This document shows positions 1 through 10,801 of a DNA stretch of 38,503 nt, piece by piece. Origin of the DNA: Pseudomonadota bacterium (GTDB lineage Bacteria; Pseudomonadota; Gammaproteobacteria; Burkholderiales; Ferrovaceae); assembly GCA_021826025.1 (NCBI GenBank), contig JAKBBG010000005.1, positions 1 to 38,503 of the forward strand, in the 5' to 3' direction. How positions within the stretch are numbered: the stretch's first letter is position 1; every line of letters starts with the position of its first letter. Below the pieces are notes generated by a model, which worked only from the letters and a program-made list of their open reading frames with translations, was not told the DNA's origin and searched no databases. A program made the position numbers and the translations under genes.

Positions 1-41
1 GAAACGCTGCCGCCTGCCCAGCCGGTTCGCATGTAGCGCAC

Positions 42-533
42 ATGGTTCAGGGTTTTCAATCGCCCGAATTCGAGCGAAAAATCGCTTCACCCGGCCAGTG
101 GCTTGAACGGATCCGCCAATTGCCGCGTCCCCTGGTTTTCACCAACGGCGTTTTCGACATCCTGCACCGTGGCCACGTGACCTATCTCGCGCAGGCGCGG
201 GCGCTGGGGGCCGCACTGGTCGTGGCCCTCAATTCGGACGAATCGGTCAGGCGTCTTGGAAAGGGGGCGGAACGCCCGATCAATGCCCTGAACGACCGCA
301 TGGCGGTGGTCGCCGCATTGGGCAGCGTCGATGCCGTGACCTGGTTTGAGGATGACACCCCGCTGCAACGCATTCTGGAATGCCATCCGGACGTTCTCGT
401 GAAGGGGGGGGATTGGCCTGTGGACAGGATCGTCGGTGCGCAGGACGTTCTGGCACGCGGTGGCAGGGTGTTTTCCATCCCGTTCGAACATCAGCGCTCG
501 ACTACGGCCTTGCTGGAACGCATCCGGACCTAG
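42..533 (+). CDS. rfaE2: D-glycero-beta-D-manno-heptose 1-phosphate adenylyltransferase
   Basis: 163 residues. The protein transfers AMP from ATP to heptose 1-phosphate, giving ADP-heptose for the LPS inner core; it is cytosolic. The nucleotidyltransferase signature is clear: FTNGVFDILHRGH at residues 33-45, with the HxGH pair at H42 and H45, and the KGGDW segment near residue 121. It corresponds to the C-terminal half of E. coli HldE, so the kinase half must be a separate gene, a common split arrangement. The ATG at 42 is the first possible start after an in-frame TAG at 36, and no strong ribosome binding site precedes it. The 3' end overlaps the convergent coaX by 32 bp. The assignment is secure from the motifs and length. 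Confidence 0.93.
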   Translation: MVQGFQSPEFERKIASPGQWLERIRQLPRPLVFTNGVFDILHRGHVTYLAQARALGAALVVALNSDESVRRLGKGAERPINALNDRMAVVAALGSVDAVTWFEDDTPLQRILECHPDVLVKGGDWPVDRIVGAQDVLARGGRVFSIPFEHQRSTTALLERIRT

Positions 534-1263
534 TCTGGTCTTCTTCCATCAGATGGGCAATTCCTTCGAGCACCAGATGGGGAACCAGGGTGACCGGGCT
601 GCCCAGGTGCTCGCGCAACATGTCCGCATGACCGCCGCTGAGAAGGATGCGCACCTCACTTGATTCCAGGGCCTGGAGATTTCGCAGTGCGCGTTCAACG
701 GCGCCTGCAGTGGCAGCGATGGCGCCCGTGACGATGGCGTCGGCCGTATTCCGCGGGAGGGGTGAAAAGCGTCCTGCGGGGGATGCCGGCAAGGCGGCGG
801 TTCCCTGGTGCAGTACCTGTTGCATCAGGGTAAGGCCGGGCAGGATCATTCCTCCCAAAAATTCTCCGGTCGAACCCAGGGCATCGACCGTGGTCGCCGT
901 CCCGGCATTGACGACGACGGCCGGCGCGGCAGCCGTGGCGCGGGCGCCCACCAGGGCTGCCCAGCGGTCCGCTCCCAGCTGTTTCGGATTCTCGTAGCGG
1001 TTGGTGACGCCGCCTGCAGACAACTCCGCCTCAATCCAGTGCAGCGGGACCCCGGCGGAAGCGCAACATCCGGCGATGCCGGAAGCAACCGCCGGGCCGG
1101 CCACCTGGCAGGCCCAGACCTCCGTCACGCTCTGGCGTTCCTCCAGCAAACCGCCCAGCCCGTCCCAGTGCGCCGTCGGCAGCGTGCCATGTTCAATCCA
1201 TTGGTGCTGCTGACGCAGGCCCCATTTGATGCGGCTGTTGCCGATGTCGAGCGCCAGTCGCAT
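502..1263 (-). CDS. coaX: Type III pantothenate kinase
   Basis: 253 residues. It catalyses the first step of coenzyme A synthesis, phosphorylation of pantothenate, in the cytosol. The N-terminus shows the ASKHA-fold phosphate loop (DIGNSRIKWG, residues 6-15). The family segments GADRWAAL and VVNAGTATTVDA follow in order, and the second contains the conserved Thr-rich loop. Length is typical of CoaX. The ATG overlaps the birA stop by one base (TGATG), which suggests translational coupling, a pairing seen in many betaproteobacteria. With coaE and coaD also in this window, three CoA-pathway genes are present. The C-terminus overlaps the convergent rfaE2. Confidence 0.93.
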   Translation of the reverse strand: MRLALDIGNSRIKWGLRQQHQWIEHGTLPTAHWDGLGGLLEERQSVTEVWACQVAGPAVASGIAGCCASAGVPLHWIEAELSAGGVTNRYENPKQLGADRWAALVGARATAAAPAVVVNAGTATTVDALGSTGEFLGGMILPGLTLMQQVLHQGTAALPASPAGRFSPLPRNTADAIVTGAIAATAGAVERALRNLQALESSEVRILLSGGHADMLREHLGSPVTLVPHLVLEGIAHLMEEDQTRSGCVPARP

Positions 1264-2057
1264 CAGGTCAGGCGCAAGGATACGTCACCCGTGAGAAAGG
1301 GGGTCACGCGTTCCCCCTGCCGCAGCAGCAGGGCCCCCTCACGGGTCAGGCCCACGCAGATCCCGATTTCCACTTTGTGGTTGGGCAGCGCGAGACGAAT
1401 GCGGCGCTCATGGTGCGCACTGCGTGCCAGCCATTCGGCCTGAAAAGGGGGGAATCCCTCCTTTGCAAACTGCCTGAGGGCAGGGAACAGATCGAGCAGG
1501 ATGGCGGCCAGCACATCGCCGCGCGCGGGAGTATGTCCTTGGGCATCCCGCAAGTCGAATGCCGGGTTGGGCAGGTTGTCGGAGAGCGCGTCGTCCAGGC
1601 TCACGTTCAGGCCGATGCCGATGACCGCGCTGATGTCGTCCCCGGAAGTTTCCGCAAGCTCGACCAGTATGCCGGCGACCTTGCGGCCGTGACGCAGCAG
1701 ATCGTTGGGCCATTTCAGGGCGAGACCGTCAATGCCGAGGGATTCCAGTGCCCGGCACACGGCCAGCGCGACGACCAGCGTGAGTCCGCTCAGCTGCTGG
1801 GCGGATTTGCGGTCGAAACGCCAGAGCAAGGAGAAGGTCAGGGATCCGCTGCTGTCCGACAGCCAGCGTCGTCCGCGCCGTCCGCGCCCTGCGGTCTGGT
1901 TCAGGGCCACGAGGCAATATCCGCCCGGCGTGCCCTCGGCCGCCAGGCGGATCAGGCGTTCGTTGGTCGAGTCGACCGATTCCGCCACCACAAGGCGGAC
2001 GGCGCTCCTTTCGGGGCCCAAGCGTGCGAGTACGGCATCAGGGTCGAGGTCGGACAC
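1263..2057 (-). CDS. birA: Biotin--[acetyl-CoA-carboxylase] ligase, monofunctional
   Basis: 264 residues. It activates biotin to biotinyl-AMP and attaches it to the carrier lysine of acetyl-CoA carboxylase. Seen in the sequence: the biotin/ATP loop GRGRRGRRW near residue 57, KWPNDLL near residue 114, and a C-terminal SH3-like segment. The protein begins directly with the ligase domain (ESVDSTNERL near residue 26), so it lacks the N-terminal winged helix of E. coli BirA and should not act as the bio repressor. The start is GTG at 2057, preceded by GGAG at eight-base spacing. Two bases separate it from the upstream phosphatase gene, and its stop overlaps coaX. Confidence 0.92.
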   Translation of the reverse strand: MSDLDPDAVLARLGPERSAVRLVVAESVDSTNERLIRLAAEGTPGGYCLVALNQTAGRGRRGRRWLSDSSGSLTFSLLWRFDRKSAQQLSGLTLVVALAVCRALESLGIDGLALKWPNDLLRHGRKVAGILVELAETSGDDISAVIGIGLNVSLDDALSDNLPNPAFDLRDAQGHTPARGDVLAAILLDLFPALRQFAKEGFPPFQAEWLARSAHHERRIRLALPNHKVEIGICVGLTREGALLLRQGERVTPFLTGDVSLRLT

Positions 2058-2059
2058 GT

Positions 2060-2938
2060 TCAGCGCTCCAGACGATGTTCGGCCCTGCAGGCGGCGACTT
2101 CCTGGCGGTATGCCATGTCGGCGATGATGGCATCCAGCAGAAGCTTCACCCGGGAAGTCAACCGGCTGTCGGCACTGTAGTCGGCAGGTGCGATGAAGTC
2201 CACGCGGTTGGCTGAAAGCAGTTTGACGCAGGTTTCCCGGTCACGCCGGTTGCGCGCCGGATAGACGGCGATGGTATGGCCCCCGTTCTTTTTCGTGAGC
2301 GCCATGCTGGGAACGTCGGTCATGCCGTCACCGATATAAATGATGTTCTGGAAAGGGATCGGCCGTTCATGTTCCGGCATGTGTTCGTTGATGGACTCGC
2401 CGAGCGCCTCCTTGCCCTTGTTCACCCTGAACAGGTACTGGGTTTTGGTCGTGTCGGTGATGAGCAGTTTGGGAAACGTGGCGATACCCTGAAAGTTGAA
2501 ATGGTATTCCGACGCATAAATTTGCCGGAAATGGGGACGGATGGAAATGCCTTCCAGGATTTCCTTCATCCCTGCGGACACGATGTAGTGCCGAACGTTG
2601 CATTGGCCGCCCCCCCGCTTTTTGACGTACGCGTTGATGCGCGGAAACCAGCCTTCAACGCCGGGAAAGTAGGGAATGTGTTTTCCCATGGCCTGGAAAT
2701 CGCTGCGGCTGATGTTGACTTTGCGTGCATGGGCCTCTTCCAGCAGCAGGCGCATGTACACCAGCATCTTTTCGGAAATGGTCTCTTCCGATTCCCGTTC
2801 CACCTGGTTCCAGAAATCCCGGGGGCGGATGCCCAGCTTGGGCAGGACGGTGTATTCCTGCATCGGTTGCGGGGACAGGGTTCCGTCGAAATCGTAGACG
2901 ATGGCGACGGTGTTCTGGAAAAAGGATGCTTTGGCCAT
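2060..2938 (-). CDS. HAD-superfamily phosphatase
   Basis: 292 residues from the chosen ATG at 2938. Cytosolic hydrolase of the haloacid dehalogenase fold. Motif I is YDFDGTLS (nucleophile Asp, residues 14-21), motif II is the Ser in HYIVSAGM, motif III is the Lys in the VNKGKEAL region, and motif IV is GDGMTDVP. The overall pattern resembles phosphoserine phosphatase-like HAD enzymes, but the substrate cannot be read from sequence. An in-frame extension reaches to 3295, but it would run antisense through the glnS start and has no protein-like features, so I reject it. The gene heads a leftward group with birA and coaX and is divergent from glnS. Confidence 0.85.
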   Translation of the reverse strand: MAKASFFQNTVAIVYDFDGTLSPQPMQEYTVLPKLGIRPRDFWNQVERESEETISEKMLVYMRLLLEEAHARKVNISRSDFQAMGKHIPYFPGVEGWFPRINAYVKKRGGGQCNVRHYIVSAGMKEILEGISIRPHFRQIYASEYHFNFQGIATFPKLLITDTTKTQYLFRVNKGKEALGESINEHMPEHERPIPFQNIIYIGDGMTDVPSMALTKKNGGHTIAVYPARNRRDRETCVKLLSANRVDFIAPADYSADSRLTSRVKLLLDAIIADMAYRQEVAACRAEHRLER

Positions 2939-2977
2939 ATGCAGGATTTCCAAAGGGCTTTCCGGCATTTTAACGGA

Positions 2978-3006
2978 TTGGCGACAACCCCTGCTTGATG
3001 TAGAGT
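2978..3006 (+). promoter_or_regulatory. Candidate sigma-70 promoter for glnS
   Basis: TTGGCG (2978-2983), a 17-base spacer and TAGAGT (3001-3006) lie about 39 bases before the glnS ATG. Each hexamer matches consensus at four of six positions. It is placed in the divergent gap between the HAD phosphatase and glnS. Inference from spacing and position only. Confidence 0.35.
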
Positions 3007-3044
3007 GTCCGCTATTGGAAGTTCCATCACAAATTTGCCGTCCC

Positions 3045-4724
3045 ATGTCCACGTCAACGCCTGCATCCGCCACCAATTTCATCCGCAACATCGTGTCCGA
3101 GGATCTTTCCAGCGGCAAAACCGGGGGGCGGATCGCCACCCGGTTTCCGCCGGAGCCCAACGGGTACCTGCACATCGGCCATGCCAAGTCCATCTGCCTC
3201 AATTTCGGCATTGCCCGGGATTTCGGCGGGGTATGCCACATGCGCTTCGACGATACGAACCCGGCCAAGGAAGACACCGAATATGCCGATTCCATCCTGG
3301 ATACCGTGCACTGGCTTGGTTTCGACTGGGGGCCCCACCTGTACTATGCTTCCGACTATTTCGAGCGCTGCTATCAGTATGCCGAAGCGCTTATCAACGC
3401 CGGAAAGGCGTATGTGGACGGCTTGAAGGCCGAGGAGATCAGGGCCTACCGCGGCACGCTTACCGAGGCCGGGAAAAACAGCCCCTGGCGCGACCGGCCT
3501 GCCGAAGAAAGCTTGAACCTGTTTCGCCGCATGCGGGCCGGGGAGTTTCCGGACGGGGCTTATGTGTTGCGCCTCAAGATCGACATGGCATCCCCGAATC
3601 TGAACTTGCGGGACCCGGCGATCTACCGCATCCGGCACGTGCCCCATTGGCGGACCGGCACCACCTGGTGCATTTACCCCATGTACGATTACGCACATGC
3701 CATTTCCGACGCGGAAGAGCGCATCACCCATTCCATTTGCACGCTCGAGTTCGAAGATCATCGGCCGCTGTACGACTGGGTGGTGGAAAACACCCCTGTT
3801 CCCGGCCGGCCGCACCAGTACGAATTTGCGCGGCTCAACCTCACGTATACGGTGATGAGCAAACGCAAGTTGCTTGAACTGGTGGAAGAAGGGCATGTGA
3901 GCGGCTGGGATGACCCGCGCATGCCGACGCTGGTGGGCCTGCGACGCCGGGGATACACCCCGGATGCGATCCGCCTGTTCTGTGACCGTATCGGCGTGTC
4001 GAAGGCGGACAGCCTGATTGACGTGAGCGTGCTGGAAGATTGCCTGCGAACCGATCTCAACGAGCGGGCAGCCCGACGCATCGCCGTGCTCGATCCGGTG
4101 CGCCTCGTGATCGAAAACTATCCGGAAGGACAGTCAGAAAACTGCGAAGTGCCCAACCACCCCCAAAAGCCGGAGTGGGGCAGCCGCCCGATTCCCTTTT
4201 CGCGCGAACTCGTCATCGAACGGGAAGATTTCATGGCCCAGCCGGCCAAAGGGTTTTTCCGGCTCTCGCCCGGCGCGGAAGTCCGGTTGCGGTATGCCTA
4301 TGTGGTCAAATGCACCGGATTCACCGCAGACCCGGACACCGGGGCCGTGACGGAAGTGCGGTGCACCCATTATCCAGACAGCCGAAGCGGCACGGCCGGG
4401 GCCGATGCGTACAAGGTGAAGGGGAACATCCACTGGTTGTCGCTGGAACATTCCGCCGAAGCGGAAGTCCGCCTGTACGATCGCCTGTTCAGCGACCCGA
4501 ATCCCGGGGGGGCGGACGATTACCGGCCATTGCTCAATCCGCATTCCATCGTGCCGCGTCCGGACTGCAGAATCGAAACCGCATTGGCTCAGGCCCGGGA
4601 CGGCGAGAAATTCCAGTTCGAACGCAACGGCTACTTTTCGATGGACGCAGCCGCCTCCAAGCCGGGGCGCCCGCTGTTCAACCGGGCGGTGACGTTGCGC
4701 GATTCCTGGGCCAAGCCGCGCTGA
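3045..4724 (+). CDS. glnS: Glutaminyl-tRNA synthetase
   Basis: 559 residues, close to E. coli GlnRS (554). It charges tRNA-Gln with glutamine in the cytosol. Class I motifs are present: FPPEPNGYLHIGH, with HIGH at 43-46, and MSKR at 271-274 as the KMSKS-type loop. The C-terminal anticodon-binding beta-barrels follow. The ATG at 3045 was chosen because the protein then begins like GlnRS (NFIRNIVSEDL shortly after the start); the frame is open further upstream but without family-like sequence. Its stop abuts the stop of folE2 (convergent, no gap). A gene for tRNA-Gln(UUG), its substrate, lies at 29875. Presence of GlnRS implies direct glutaminylation. Confidence 0.97.
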   Translation: MSTSTPASATNFIRNIVSEDLSSGKTGGRIATRFPPEPNGYLHIGHAKSICLNFGIARDFGGVCHMRFDDTNPAKEDTEYADSILDTVHWLGFDWGPHLYYASDYFERCYQYAEALINAGKAYVDGLKAEEIRAYRGTLTEAGKNSPWRDRPAEESLNLFRRMRAGEFPDGAYVLRLKIDMASPNLNLRDPAIYRIRHVPHWRTGTTWCIYPMYDYAHAISDAEERITHSICTLEFEDHRPLYDWVVENTPVPGRPHQYEFARLNLTYTVMSKRKLLELVEEGHVSGWDDPRMPTLVGLRRRGYTPDAIRLFCDRIGVSKADSLIDVSVLEDCLRTDLNERAARRIAVLDPVRLVIENYPEGQSENCEVPNHPQKPEWGSRPIPFSRELVIEREDFMAQPAKGFFRLSPGAEVRLRYAYVVKCTGFTADPDTGAVTEVRCTHYPDSRSGTAGADAYKVKGNIHWLSLEHSAEAEVRLYDRLFSDPNPGGADDYRPLLNPHSIVPRPDCRIETALAQARDGEKFQFERNGYFSMDAAASKPGRPLFNRAVTLRDSWAKPR

Positions 4725-5540
4725 TCAGCGGGCCGGGGATCGGCGCTTGTCCCTTTCGATCAGGGCATACGCCGAATGGTTGTGAATGGATTCGAAATTC
4801 TCCGATTCCACCACGTAGGCATCAATGCGCGCATCCTGGTCGAGGCGGTGTGCCACGTCGCGCACGATGTCTTCCACGAATTTCGGGTTGTCGTAGGCGC
4901 GTTCGGTCACCCACTTCTCGTCCGGGCGCTTGAGCAGCCCGAACAGTTCGCAGGAGGCGGACTCTTCGGCAATCCGGATGACTTCCTCGACCCAGACGAA
5001 CGCGTTGATGCGGGCTGTGATGGTCACGTGGGAACGCTGGTTATGGGCTCCGTAGTCCGAAATTTCCTTGGAACAGGGGCATAGGCTGGTGACCGGAATG
5101 ACCACTTTCATCGTAAAGGACTGCTTGCCGCCGGAAATTTCCCCGATGAACGTGACGTCGTAATCGATCAGGGACTTCACGCCCGACACCGGGGCGGCCT
5201 TGTTGATGAAATAGGGGAAACTCATTTCGATGTGGCCAGCGGGCGCTTCCAGCCGTTCCACCATCTCACGCAGGATCGCCCCGAATGACTGGACGGAGAT
5301 TTCCCTTTCCTCGCGGTTGAGGATCTCCACGAAGCGGGACATGTGCGTGCCCTTGAAATGCTGGGGAAGATGCACGTACATGTTGAACGTGGCAATGGTG
5401 CTTTGGGCGTCACCGAGTTCCCGGTCGGTGATGCGGACCGGGTGGCGTATGCCCTTGATGCCGACCCTGTCGATGGCGATCTGGCGGGTGTCCGGCGTGG
5501 ACTGGATGTCTGGTATCGGGTTGGGGTCGCGCGCGTTCAT
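4725..5540 (-). CDS. folE2: GTP cyclohydrolase FolE2 (type IB)
   Basis: 271 residues. It converts GTP to 7,8-dihydroneopterin triphosphate, the first step of tetrahydrofolate synthesis. Family segments: [10 protein letters not shown] near residue 65, [10 protein letters not shown] with C154 and C156 (metal/catalytic cysteine region), and NQRSHVTI just after. FolE2 is the metal-promiscuous alternative to zinc-dependent FolE. No second FolE is visible here. The ATG at 5540 has AGGAG eight bases upstream. The open frame continues upstream to 5681, but that part overlaps dxs and looks random. It lies 50 bp after the dxs stop on the same strand and may be cotranscribed. FolB, a later folate enzyme, is encoded at 20.8 kb. 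Confidence 0.95.
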   Translation of the reverse strand: MNARDPNPIPDIQSTPDTRQIAIDRVGIKGIRHPVRITDRELGDAQSTIATFNMYVHLPQHFKGTHMSRFVEILNREEREISVQSFGAILREMVERLEAPAGHIEMSFPYFINKAAPVSGVKSLIDYDVTFIGEISGGKQSFTMKVVIPVTSLCPCSKEISDYGAHNQRSHVTITARINAFVWVEEVIRIAEESASCELFGLLKRPDEKWVTERAYDNPKFVEDIVRDVAHRLDQDARIDAYVVESENFESIHNHSAYALIERDKRRSPAR

Positions 5541-5590
5541 GCAGTGCACTCCTGAAATTGAAATCGGAATTCGCGAGGAGGCTGTCCGGG

Positions 5591-7477
<1,887 letters not shown>

Positions 7478-7491
7478 GGACGATATGCCCT

Positions 7492-8391
7492 TCAACTGCG
7501 GCGGTTAACGATGAAATCAGCCAGTTCTTCCAGGCGTCGTCGGCGCGGACCGAACAATTCAAGGGATTCTCGGGCCGTTCTGAGCAGTTCTCTTGAAAAA
7601 TCTTTGGCTTGCTTTGTTCCCATTATACCCGCATAGGTGGCTTTATTGGCGGCTGCGTCCTTTCCGGCCGTTTTTCCCAGGGTCGCGGTATCCATTTCGG
7701 CATCCAGAACGTCGTCGACCACCTGGTATGCAAGGCCCAGGGCGTTGGCGCAACCCGCGAGGTGGCGCTCTTCCTCGCTCGAAAGGGGGGGGCCGCAGCT
7801 GGCGCCGAGCAGAATGGCGGTGCGGATGAGCGCCCCCGTTTTTTTGAGGTGCATGGCCTCCAGTTCAGGCAGGGACAGCAGGCTGCCGGTACTTTCCAGG
7901 TCTATGGCCTGGCCGCCGCCCATGCCGCGCGAGCCGCTGGCCACGGCGAGCTGGCGAATCATGGCAAGTTGCCGGGCCGGGTCCGGGTGCAGGGGAAATT
8001 CCGACAGCCACTGGAAGGCCAGCGATTGAAGGGTGTCCCCGGCCAGCAGTGCGTGGGCTTCTCCAAACCGGACGTGACACGTGGGTTTGCCGCGCCTGAG
8101 GACATCATTGTCCATGGCGGGCAGGTCATCGTGCGCCAGCGAGTAGGCGTGAATGAGTTCCACGCTGGCCGCAACGACTTGCAGCGCATCGCGCGGGGCG
8201 CCGGACAGCTCTCCGGCAGCGAACACAAGCAGGGGGCGCACGCGCTTGCCTCCGTCCAGCACCGCGTAGCGCATGGCCTCGTGCAGGCGCCTGGGGGCGA
8301 TGCTGGGGGAGGGGAGATGGCGGTGCAGGAAATCTTCGAGGGTTTGCGTAATTTCCTGGGACCAGCGCAGGAAGTCATCGGGCGGGTTCAT
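7492..8391 (-). CDS. ispA: Polyprenyl (farnesyl) diphosphate synthase
   Basis: 299 residues. It makes geranyl and farnesyl diphosphate from IPP and DMAPP for quinones, undecaprenol and related products. Both aspartate-rich motifs are present: DDLPAMD at residues 88-94 (first, with the insertion typical of bacterial short-chain enzymes) and a second DDVLD near residue 229. GGKRVRP at 47-53 binds the diphosphate. The ATG at 8391 lies 17 bases inside the 3' end of xseB, indicating coupling. The frame stays open to 8559, but that extension is out-of-frame xseB sequence. Dxs, 14 bp downstream, supplies the same pathway. Confidence 0.95.
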   Translation of the reverse strand: MNPPDDFLRWSQEITQTLEDFLHRHLPSPSIAPRRLHEAMRYAVLDGGKRVRPLLVFAAGELSGAPRDALQVVAASVELIHAYSLAHDDLPAMDNDVLRRGKPTCHVRFGEAHALLAGDTLQSLAFQWLSEFPLHPDPARQLAMIRQLAVASGSRGMGGGQAIDLESTGSLLSLPELEAMHLKKTGALIRTAILLGASCGPPLSSEEERHLAGCANALGLAYQVVDDVLDAEMDTATLGKTAGKDAAANKATYAGIMGTKQAKDFSRELLRTARESLELFGPRRRRLEELADFIVNRRS

Positions 8392-8614
8392 TGCCCTGAA
8401 AATCCTGAAGCGTTTCGCCTTCCAGCACTTTGATGCGCTGTTCCGCGTCGGCGAGTTGCGACTGGCAATATCCCAACAGGAAAGCGCCGCGGCGATAGGC
8501 TTCGATGGATTGCTCCAAGGGCAGCTGCCCGCTTTCCAGGCTGGCCAGCAGGCCTTCAAGTTCGTGCAATGCCGACTCGAAGCTTTCAGGGGACTTTACG
8601 GAAGGTTTCGCCAT
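8375..8614 (-). CDS. xseB: Exodeoxyribonuclease VII small subunit
   Basis: 79 residues. Small subunit of ExoVII, which degrades single-stranded DNA from both ends together with XseA (not in this window). The sequence has the family pattern: an N-terminal SFESALHELE helix, LESGQLPLEQSIEAYRRG, then a second helix ending in ADAEQRIKVLEG. The two helices form a coiled-coil hairpin in known structures. It heads the xseB-ispA-dxs group, a conserved proteobacterial arrangement. GAGG precedes the ATG at five bases, and a good promoter lies immediately upstream. Confidence 0.93.
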   Translation of the reverse strand: MAKPSVKSPESFESALHELEGLLASLESGQLPLEQSIEAYRRGAFLLGYCQSQLADAEQRIKVLEGETLQDFQGNEPAR

Positions 8615-8625
8615 GGCAGCCTCAC

Positions 8626-8653
8626 ATTATCCCAGGGTTGGCCGCACGGTCAA
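8626..8653 (-). promoter_or_regulatory. Sigma-70 promoter for xseB-ispA-dxs
   Basis: Read leftward: TTGACC (8653-8648), a 16-base spacer and GATAAT (8631-8626). Each hexamer matches consensus at five of six positions. Transcription would begin around 8620, giving a leader of only a few bases before the xseB ATG at 8614. Inferred from sequence alone. Confidence 0.55.
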
Positions 8654-8682
8654 ATCGCTCCCGAAAAAGTCTTATAAATCAC

Positions 8683-8712
8683 TTGTTTCCAGCGGGTGTC
8701 CCGCGGTAGAAT
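8683..8712 (+). promoter_or_regulatory. Candidate sigma-70 promoter for the Rieske oxygenase gene
   Basis: TTGTTT (8683-8688), an 18-base spacer and TAGAAT (8707-8712), about 84 bases before the ATG at 8796. It lies back to back with the xseB promoter in the 181-bp divergent gap. Matches are four of six (-35) and five of six (-10). Confidence 0.45.
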
Positions 8713-8795
8713 CCCCCTCTTGTCCATCGGGTTTGCGAATCAGCCCATTCATTATCAGTCTCCTGCATTCTTTGCTCCCCGGAGGGTGTGGAATT

Positions 8796-9908
8796 ATGTC
8801 AACAATGGGATCGTTTGAAGAGCTGGCCACGTTGACGGCTCAGCTCCCAATCCGTTGGTACTTTGATCCGGCAATTGCAACACTGGAACAGCAATCCCTG
8901 TTTGCCCGCGGCCCCCGCTACGCGGGGCACGAACTCATGGTTCCCAACGCGGGCGACTATTTTTCCCTGCCCTGGAAAGACCATGGGCAAGCGCTGGTCA
9001 ACAACGGCCAGAGCGTCGAACTGCTGTCCAACGTCTGCCGCCATCGCCAGGCCATCATGCTTGAAGGCCGCGGGAACGCCCAGAATATCGTGTGCCCGCT
9101 GCACCGGTGGACTTACGACCTCAAGGGGGAGCTTGCCGGCGCGCCACATTTCCCCGGGAAACCCTGCCTTAACCTGGACCAGGCCCCGTTGACGCGCTGG
9201 AACGGGTTGCTGTTCGAAGGTGCCTGGGACGTGGCTTCCGAGCTGAGCCGATGCGGCGCTGCGCGCGACCTGGATTTCAGCGGCTACATGCTGGACACGG
9301 TGAAAACGGCGCGGCACCACTTCAACTGGAAGACGTTCATCGAAGTCTATCTCGAGGATTACCACGTCGTGCCGTTCCATCCGGGTTTGTCCGGGTTCGT
9401 GGACTGCAACGCCTTGCGTTGGGAATACGGCGAGTGGCACAGCGTGCAGACCGTGGGAGTCAAGGATCATTTGCAGCGCCCCGGGTCCGAGGTTTACCGG
9501 CAGTGGCACGACGTCGTGCGCCGTTACAACCGGGGTGTGGACCCCAGCTATGGGGCGATCTGGATGGTGCTCTACCCCAACATCATGGTCGAGTGGTATC
9601 CCCACGTCCTGGTGGTCAGCACCGTATGGCCCGACGGGCCGGAACGGTGCACCAACGTGATCGAATTCTACTATCCTGAAGAAATCGTCCTTTTTGAACG
9701 GGAATTCGTGGAAGCGCAGCAGCAGGCCTACTTCGAAACGGCGGTGGAAGACGACGAAATCTGCGAACGGATGGCGCGCGGCCGCCGGGCCCTGATTGCC
9801 CGGGGCCTTGAAGACGGGGGGCCGTATCAATCGCCCATGGAAGACGGGATGCTTCACTTTCACGAGTTCGTGCGGCGACAAATCTCGCCCCTGATCCCGC
9901 GCGGTTGA
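8796..9908 (+). CDS. Rieske non-heme iron oxygenase, alpha-subunit type
   Basis: 370 residues. An N-terminal Rieske [2Fe-2S] domain (C81, H83, C100, H103 in a C-x-H...C-x2-H pattern) is followed by a catalytic SRPBCC domain. That domain carries the mononuclear iron site EDYHVVPFH (H190, H195) and a late acidic segment (VEDDEICERM) that probably supplies the Asp ligand. This is the architecture of aromatic-ring hydroxylases and choline-monooxygenase-like enzymes. The substrate is unknown. No beta subunit, ferredoxin or reductase gene is adjacent, so electrons must come from elsewhere. The ATG at 8796 has GGAGGG nine bases upstream. The downstream EamA transporter gene follows within a few bases and may be cotranscribed. 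Confidence 0.88.
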   Translation: MSTMGSFEELATLTAQLPIRWYFDPAIATLEQQSLFARGPRYAGHELMVPNAGDYFSLPWKDHGQALVNNGQSVELLSNVCRHRQAIMLEGRGNAQNIVCPLHRWTYDLKGELAGAPHFPGKPCLNLDQAPLTRWNGLLFEGAWDVASELSRCGAARDLDFSGYMLDTVKTARHHFNWKTFIEVYLEDYHVVPFHPGLSGFVDCNALRWEYGEWHSVQTVGVKDHLQRPGSEVYRQWHDVVRRYNRGVDPSYGAIWMVLYPNIMVEWYPHVLVVSTVWPDGPERCTNVIEFYYPEEIVLFEREFVEAQQQAYFETAVEDDEICERMARGRRALIARGLEDGGPYQSPMEDGMLHFHEFVRRQISPLIPRG

Positions 9909-9913
9909 GCGTC

Positions 9914-10801
9914 ATGCCCCGGCTTCCCGCGCTCAAATCGGGCTGGATGCTGGTGGCGGGCTTCAGTTTTGCCGTCATGGGGCTTTTTGTGAAGCTAGGC
10001 GCCCCGGAATTTTCTCCAGCGGAACTGGTGTTCTACCGTTCCTTCTTCGGACTGATCCCGATCGTGCTGTTTGCGCTGCGCCAGGGCCAGCCCGTCACCA
10101 CGGTGCATTGGCGGCTGCATTTGTTTCGCAGCATGGCAGGGCTGGTTTCCCTCTGGCTCTACTTTTTTGCCCTGACCCAACTGCCGCTGGCGACAGCCGT
10201 GACGCTCAATTATACGTCGCCCCTGTTTCTGGCCATGCTGGTGACGGTGCTTTCCCGGGAAAAACTGCACCGGCCGCTGCTGCTCACGCTGGTGTCCGGT
10301 TTCATGGGCATCCTGCTGGTGTTGCGCCCGCATCTGGGGCCGGACCAATGGTTTCCCAGCCTTCTGGGGTTGCTTTCGGGGTTCGGCGCCGGCGTCGCCT
10401 ACCTCAACGTGCGGACGATGGGAGAGCTGGGGGAGCCGGAATGGCGCATCGTCCTCTACTTCAGCGGGTTGTCCACCATCGTGCTGGGAATCTATCTCCT
10501 GTTTGCCCCCAGGCACCCCCTCACCTGGGCGAACCTGTGGGTGCTTCTGGCTTTGGGTGGCACGGCGACCGTGGGGCAGCTTGCCATGACGCGGGCCTAT
10601 CGCACGGGCTCCACCTGGCTGGTAGCCAATTTTGCGTACAGCGCCATCGTGTTTTCCAGCTTTCTGGGCATCCTGTTTTTCAGGGAATGGCTATCCTGGT
10701 CCGGCTGGCTGGGCGTGACCATCGTCATCATCGCCGGCATCGCGGCCAGTCGCGAAGTACGCCGCAACACCCTGATCCGCCCCAAGGAGGTTTCCTCATG
10801 A
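9914..10801 (+). CDS. EamA/DMT-family inner-membrane transporter
   Basis: About 295 residues with roughly ten hydrophobic segments in two EamA repeats (the first ends near residue 140). The first helix, GWMLVAGFSFAVMGLFVKLG, is typical of drug/metabolite exporters. The substrate is not predictable. The ATG at 9914 was preferred; a TTG at 9905 that overlaps the Rieske stop would add three residues and cannot be excluded. The stop overlaps the next gene's ATG by four bases (ATGA), so it is coupled to the sulfurtransferase gene. Confidence 0.85.
   Translation: MPRLPALKSGWMLVAGFSFAVMGLFVKLGAPEFSPAELVFYRSFFGLIPIVLFALRQGQPVTTVHWRLHLFRSMAGLVSLWLYFFALTQLPLATAVTLNYTSPLFLAMLVTVLSREKLHRPLLLTLVSGFMGILLVLRPHLGPDQWFPSLLGLLSGFGAGVAYLNVRTMGELGEPEWRIVLYFSGLSTIVLGIYLLFAPRHPLTWANLWVLLALGGTATVGQLAMTRAYRTGSTWLVANFAYSAIVFSSFLGILFFREWLSWSGWLGVTIVIIAGIAASREVRRNTLIRPKEVSS

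Noticed and set aside
1-36. Possible C-terminal end of an upstream gene (frame 1 open to TAG at 34-36)
   Set aside because: Only 11 codons are visible, too few to recognise or to call as coding.
1377-2180. A 267-codon plus-strand frame opposite birA
   Set aside because: Antisense to a gene with clear motifs; its composition is rich in Gln/Arg/His/Val as expected for a shadow frame.
2939-3295. N-terminal extension of the HAD phosphatase to 411 residues
   Set aside because: The added 119 residues are antisense to glnS and its promoter; the ATG at 2938 gives the normal HAD start.
3054-3896. A 280-codon minus-strand frame opposite glnS
   Set aside because: Runs through the conserved glnS catalytic region; no family features.
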